64,000 nt of DNA from Nageia nagi (Eukaryota > Pinophyta): positions 69,254,001 through 69,318,000 of the forward strand of contig JBITNC010000001.1 of NCBI GenBank assembly GCA_050084985.1. Direction: 5' to 3'. Shown in pieces: positions 59,833-64,000 of the stretch. The notes beneath the pieces are model-generated. The model did not search any database. It saw only the letters and a program-made list of their open reading frames with translations, and was not told the DNA's origin. Both the position numbers and the translations under genes were made by a program. Positions within the stretch are counted from its first letter, which is position 1. Every line of letters starts with the position of its first letter.

Positions 59833-60165
59833 AGCAGTCATCCACAGGAAAAAGAAAAGTATAATAAAAAATAAGAAGCTAAAATAAAAGTAAAACAAGT
59901 TTGGAAAGAAAAGGAGAAACTCAGAGAGGATAAAGAGTCTTTAATCATTCAAACAACATTAAAAGCTCAAGACAAACCATCACCATGGATATTAGACAGC
60001 GGATGCTCAAGTCACATGACAGGTGATAAGAAGAAATTTCAAAAACTACAGGAATATGAAGGTGGGTCAGTAAGATTTGGAAATAATGATGGCGCATAGA
60101 TTATTAGCAAAGGGACAGTCAAAATAAATGATGACAACATCAGATCCGAAGAGGTATTATTTGTT
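59833..60165 (+). pseudogene. Protease region of element B
   Basis: The frame reads WILDSGCSSHMTGDKKKF (59,986 onward), the copia aspartic protease with the catalytic Asp at 59,995-59,997 intact. A TAG at 60,097-60,099 after DGA interrupts it, at the same place as in element A. Confidence 0.8.
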
Positions 60166-62001
60166 GTGGGACTGAAGCATAATTTGTTGAGCGTCAGTCA
60201 AATATGTGACAAAGGACATGATGTAATTTTCAAAAAGCATGGCTGTGAGATCCGAAGGGCAAATAGTGGTAGACTTGTAGCAGTTGGTACAAGAACCTAT
60301 GGTAATTTATACACCTTATCAGATATTTCAGAGGGATCATGTCTTCTAGGCAAGGAGAGTGATGATTGGCTATGGCATAAGAGATTGGGACACATCTATT
60401 TTAAAAACTTGATGAACATTTGCTCAAAAAGAGCAGTAAGAGATATGCCCAATATCAACAAACCAGCAAATGATATTTGTGATTCATGCCAAAGGGGAAA
60501 GCAAACTCAGGCAAAGTTCAAAGTGAAAGAATATCACACAAGCAGACCATTGGAAATTGTACACATCGACCTATGCAGACCAATGAGAACACAAAGCTTC
60601 AATGGAGATAAGTATTTTATTCTGTTCATAGATGATTATTCAAGAATGACTTGGGTGCAATTTTTGAAACATAAATCTGAAGCTTTTGAAATGTTCAAAG
60701 CATTTAAAAATCAAGTCGAAAATCAGATAGAGAGGAGAATTAAATGTCTTCACTCAAACAGAGGAGGTGAGTTCACTTCTGATGAGTTTTCTAAGTTTTA
60801 CATACAACACAGAATTAAAAGACAATTCTCTACAACAAGAACTCCACAACAAAATGGAGTAGTTGAAAGAAAAAATAGAGCAGTACAAGAAATGGCTCGA
60901 ACCATGCTGATAGAAAGCAAGGTTGCTGGTAGGTTCTGGAAAGAAGCAGTGCATATTGTAGTGCATATTCAAAATAGATGTATGATGCGACCACATGAGG
61001 ATAGAACACCATATGAATTATGGTTTGGAAGAAGAGCTCCAGTGAGGCACTTCAGGATCTTTGGTAGTAAATGCTATATCAAGAAAATAGAAGAAAATTT
61101 AGGAAAGTTTGAGGATAGATCTGATGAAGGTATCTTTCTTGGTTACTCTTCGAAGAGCAAAGCATACAGGTGTTACAATAAAAGGACAAAAACAATCGTT
61201 GATAGTGCTGATGTTCATGTTGATGAGCAAAGAGATCTTCCCAAGAGAAATGATGATGATGATCTTCCTACCTATCAAGATTCAATTGAAGAAGACAAAA
61301 AGAATAAAAACAAATCTAAGCCTCCTGTACAGCAATCACAAGTAAAGAAACCAGAAGATTCAAATTCACCAAGTAACCCAAATAGTGTTTCAGAAAATGA
61401 GTCAGAAGAAGATGAAAATTCAAAAACTCAACCAAATAGATGGCACAAGGATCATCCACAAGAGCAAATCATCGGTGAGTTTCATACAAGCATCCAAACT
61501 CGTAGAGGGGTTTCATGCACCTATTCTCTCCTATCTAATATAGAACCTAAAAATGTCTCAGAAGCTAGCCAAGATGAAAGCTGGATGAAAGCAATGGAGG
61601 AAGAACTCACTCAAATTGAAAAGAATGAAACATGGGAACTCGTTCCTAGACCAACCAACAAAAATGTGATTGGCACAAAGTGGATTTTTCGTAATAAGTT
61701 GAATGAAGATGGGATAGTGGTTCGAAATAAAGCTAGACTTGTCTGTAAGGGATATGCTCAAGTTGAAGGAATTGATTTTGAAGAAAACTTTTGCACCTGT
61801 GGCCAGATTAGAAGCTATTCGCATGTTTTTAGCTTTTCAGTGTATAAAGACTTTAAAGTTTATCAAATGGATGTAAAATTAGCCTTTCTAAATGGCAAAA
61901 TTAAGGAAGAAGTCTATATTGAACAGCCAGATGGTTTCCAATTGGGAGAGAATCCTAATCTGGTATGCAAACTAAAGAAGGCTCTGTATGGTTTAAAATA
62001 G
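60166..62001 (+). pseudogene. pol: Integrase and N-terminal RT of element B (611-codon open part of pol)
   Basis: Residues 40-110 are GAG-pre-integrase with the zinc-binding set H71, H76, C105, C108. The integrase core follows, with D135 (VHIDL) and E234 (GVVERKNR) present. The middle catalytic Asp is Asn198 (LHSNRGGEF), a GAC-to-AAC type change, while the D-x62-N-x35-E spacing is normal. An acidic, Ser/Lys-rich linker spans about 370-470. RT starts near residue 472 (WMKAMEEELTQIEKNETWEL). Between 61,785 and 61,838 about 17 residues are out of frame (FCTCGQIRSYSHVF), bounded by a one-base gain and a one-base loss that cancel. The frame ends at TAG 61,999 (ALYGLK, stop, ASRAW), where the family has Gln. 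The methionine at 60,166 is internal to pol and not a real start. Confidence 0.88.
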
Positions 62002-63078
62002 GCATCTCGAGCATGGTACTCCAGACTTGATACATATCTTCAGCAACAAGGCTTTAGAAAAGGAATGGTGGATAGCAATTTATACATTAAATTAAAAAAG
62101 AAAAATCAGCTAATTGTTGTTGTCTATGTAGATGATATAATTTTTGGAGGAAGCAAGAAGGAGCTATGTAAAAATCTTGCTGACAACATGCAAATAGAAT
62201 TTGAGATGTCTATGATAGGTGAGCTTGCATTTTTTCTCGGCCTACAAATCAATCAGTTGAAGAATGGCATGTTCATTTCTCAAACCAAGTATGTTAAGGA
62301 GATGCTGAAGAAGTTTACCATGGAAGACTGTAAACCTATGAGCACCCCTATGATGACAGGCTGCAAATTAAGCAAGGATGATAAAGCACCAATAGTAGAT
62401 CAAACACAATACAGGTCAATGATTGGAAGTTTATTATATTTGATAGCTACTAGACTGGATATTCTTCAAGTAGTATGTATGGTTGCTCAATTTCAAGCAA
62501 ATCCCAAAGAAACACATGTTACTGCAGTAAAGAGAATATTCAGATATCTCAAAGGCATAGTATAATATGGTTTATGGTATCCTAGAGGAAAGGAATTTAC
62601 ACCTATTTCCTTTTCATATGCAGACTGGGCAAGATGCGTGGATGATAGGAAGAGCACCAGTGGAGGAGCATTTTATTTGGGTAATAATCTTGTTGGCTAG
62701 CATAGTAAAAAGCAAGACTCAGTATCCCTATCTACAGCAGAAGTAGAGTATATAGTAGCAACTTCTTGTTGCACATAGATTCTATGGATGAAGCAGATGC
62801 TAAAAGATTTTGGTATACAGATTAACGAGCCCATATCAATTCTGTGTGATAACACAAGTGCAATCAATATCTCAAAAAATCCTATTATGCACTCACGAAC
62901 AAAGCATATAGCAATCAGATATCACTTTCTAAAAGAAAGAGTGGTGTAAGGAGAAGTACAGTTGGATTTTGTTCCAACCACAGAGCAAGTAGCAGACATC
63001 TTTACAAAGCCTTTGCCCAAAGATGTCTTCGAATATCTTCGAAACAAGCTAGGAGTTGTTGTCCTTCCCACGCATTAG
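62002..63078 (+). pseudogene. pol: RT C-terminal half and RNase H of element B
   Basis: The 166-codon frame 62,065-62,565 has the RT active site YVDDIIFGG and FLGLQINQ, then TKYVKEMLKKFTM and YRSMIGSLLYL. After TAA (62,563) the same frame continues into RNase H with SYADWA, DDRKSTSGGAFYLG, LSTAEVEY, CDNTSAI and RTKHIAIRYHFLKE, so the acidic residues of RNase H are present. Further stops are TAG 62,698 (after LVG, where Trp is usual), TAG 62,776 (before ILW, where Gln is usual) and TAA 62,947 (before GEVQL). The normal end is TAG after VVLPTH at 63,078. Confidence 0.88.
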
Positions 63079-63095
63079 CTAGTTCTGGACGTCAC

Positions 63096-63305
63096 ATTCT
63101 CAAGGGGAGTGTTTATTTTTTCCTTCCTATGTTGCTTCTATGTATCTTGTTTTTGTATGCATACTACTGATTTCCTGAGAATGTCATGTATAGACTCAAG
63201 GGGAGTCTGTAAATGCCCTTTGTTATTATTGACAAAGGGGGAGAGAAAAGTCCTGATGCTGGTGTCTGATCAAGTGGTGTTACCAACAATTCCAAAGGGG
63301 GAGAT
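63096..63305 (+). other. Repeated polypurine blocks and polypurine tract of element B
   Basis: Four purine blocks lie in 210 bp: CTCAAGGGGAGTG (about 63,100), CTCAAGGGGAGTC (about 63,197), CAAAGGGGGAGAG (about 63,233) and CCAAAGGGGGAGAT (63,292-63,305). The last abuts the 3' LTR and is the primer for plus-strand synthesis. The same blocks occur in element A. Confidence 0.75.
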
Positions 63306-64000
63306 TGTTGAGCATGTGTGATTGTCATTGTTGTCAACACATGGTTTTGGTAAAGATCAGGTTTTGAAGGTGATGAGGTCAGCAAGGAGAATTGAAAAGC
63401 TGGGGTTAGTAAATTAAGCATTCTGAAATGAAATGATAAAAGCTTAGTTGTGGAAAAAACCAGGTTCCAGAGAAAGTGAGTAGAGCATTCCGGAAGCATG
63501 AAGATGACATAATGGGAAGAATGATGTTCACATTTTTGAATGAAACCAAGTTCTAGAGATGATGAGGTCAGCAAGGGGTGATTAAAAGTTCGAAGATAAA
63601 AGTCCGGAGATAAAAGTTCGAAGATAAAAGTTTGAAGATAAAAGTCCAGAGATAAAAGTCCAGAGATAAAAGTCCGGAGATAAAAGTCTGGAGATAAAAG
63701 TCTGGAGATAAAAGTTCGAAGATAAAAGTTCAGAGATAAAAGTCTGGAGATAAAAGTCCAGAGAGAAAGGTTCAGAGATAAAAGTTCAGAGATAAAAGTC
63801 TGGAGATAAAAGTTCGAAGATAAAAGTCCAAAGATAAAAGTCCGAAGATAAAAGTCCAAAGATAAAAGTTCGAAGATAAAAGTTCGAAGATAAAAGTTCG
63901 GAGATAAAAGTTCAGACATTGCAGGAAGCATTTTACTCTACTTTCAGATTCTAGAGAAGATGACATTAGCAGTTGGTGTTGAAAAGTCCAGAAGGCCATG
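63306..64000 (+). repeat. 3' LTR of element B, left part (runs off the window)
   Basis: It starts TGTTGAGCATGTG like the 5' LTR. Differences between the two over the first 270 bp are mostly transitions, many at former CG or CCGG sites (ACACGTGG against ACACATGG, ATTCCGGAATG against ATTCTGAAATG), with a few small indels. About 1 kb of this LTR should lie beyond the window. The long antisense frame at 63,164-63,931 comes from the 14-bp array. Confidence 0.95.
63580..63915 (+). repeat. 14-bp tandem array, 24 units, 3' LTR of B
   Basis: There are exactly 336 bp, 24 units of 14 bp with no indels. The unit is AGATAAAAGT plus a CCGG-derived tail. The variant unit AGAGAAAGG is again unit 14, so the first 14 units correspond one to one with the 5' LTR, and the four extra units lie after it. 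Confidence 0.92.

Larger units (their letters stand above)
32761..64000 (+). mobile_element. Element E: outer LTR retrotransposon, host of D, A and B
   Basis: A 540-bp segment at 32,761-33,300 recurs in the same orientation at 55,742-56,279, just before element B interrupts it. A primer-binding site (TGGTATCAAAGC, 35,944-35,955) directly follows CACTACA, so a 5' LTR ending at 35,942 is likely. A gag-type zinc knuckle on the plus strand lies at 53.6 kb. I infer that E has a large LTR (about 3.2 kb or more) and a gag split by element D at 37,146. No pol was recognised, so E may be a non-autonomous large derivative. Its right end lies beyond the window, and its left edge is placed only where the shared similarity starts. 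Confidence 0.55.
56280..64000 (+). mobile_element. Element B: Sirevirus-like copia retrotransposon, nearly full length, inactive
   Basis: The 5' LTR (56,280-57,942) starts TGTTGAGC and ends CCAACA. It is followed by a decayed tRNA-Met primer site, gag, protease, integrase, RT, RNase H, repeated polypurine blocks and the start of the 3' LTR at 63,306. The 3' LTR runs off the window end. It is the same family as element A and keeps the region that A lost. Nonsense codons and frameshifts in gag, pol and RNase H, plus loss of a catalytic integrase residue, make it inactive. The left flank TACTG (56,275-56,279) should reappear at the right end if this is a simple insertion. Confidence 0.92.

Noticed and set aside
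63079-63305. An envelope-like gene after pol in element B, as some Sireviruses have
   Set aside because: Only about 230 bp lies between the pol stop and the 3' LTR, filled by polypurine blocks; the 70-codon frame at 63,109 is too short and has no membrane-protein pattern beyond a hydrophobic start.
63164-63931. 255-codon minus-strand open frame with a YLRTFISxLLSPDF-type repeat
   Set aside because: It is produced by the 14-bp array: 14 is not a multiple of 3, so each three units give a 14-residue repeat in every frame, and the unit has no antisense stop. The same happens at 56,306-56,835. It lies inside an LTR and has no gene support.
1-64000. tRNA, rRNA or microRNA genes
   Set aside because: I looked for tRNA B-box and acceptor patterns and for long hairpins. 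The TGGTATCAGAGC hits are retrotransposon primer sites and not tRNA genes. A dedicated scan (tRNAscan-SE, Rfam) would be needed to exclude weak cases.

Overview
The window looks like nuclear DNA of a seed plant with a large, repeat-rich genome, possibly a gymnosperm. It is AT-rich, has one convincing host gene in 64 kb, and is otherwise filled with transposable elements of many ages. The species cannot be named from the sequence.

Layout. (1) 0-2 kb: a TCP transcription factor gene of the CIN/TCP5-13-17 type, with one uninterrupted coding exon behind a probable 5'UTR intron. (2) 2-12 kb: AT-rich sequence with a 231-bp tandem duplication and strongly decayed Ty1/copia pieces (integrase, reverse transcriptase, RNase H). 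(3) 13-16 kb: a broken hAT transposase gene on the minus strand (BED finger, DUF659-like block, hATC tail) followed by small tandem repeats. (4) 18.2-25.7 kb: a decayed copia element (element C) carrying an internal ~2.1-kb tandem duplication. (5) 26.5-28.6 kb: a LINE-type reverse transcriptase remnant, then a 439-bp miniature LTR element (TRIM-like). (6) 30.3 kb: a PPR-like fragment.

(7) 32.8-64 kb is a stack of nested LTR retrotransposons. The outer element E (plus strand) has its 5' LTR region from about 32.8 to 35.94 kb and the start of its 3' LTR at 55.74-56.28 kb. Element D (37,146-52,966, minus strand, TSD GTAAA) sits inside E. It has a gag on the minus strand and an antisense plant mobile domain (PMD) gene, and I find no pol; it resembles Tat-lineage Ty3/gypsy elements. 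Element A (41,786-49,338, minus strand, TSD TGTTA) sits inside D. It is a Sirevirus-like copia element in which a microhomology deletion removed integrase, RT and most of RNase H, leaving an in-frame fused ORF. Element B (56,280 to beyond the window end, plus strand) is a longer relative of A inserted in E's 3' LTR. The order of events is E, then D, then A; B also came after E.

A and B share two nonsense codons and otherwise differ largely by C-to-T/G-to-A changes, as expected for old methylated transposons. Their LTRs carry unrelated tandem arrays (about 36 bp in A, 14 bp in B). A's LTRs also contain seven position-matched boxes that look like decayed TGACGTCATC (bZIP/TGA-type) sites. I see no complete autonomous element in the window.
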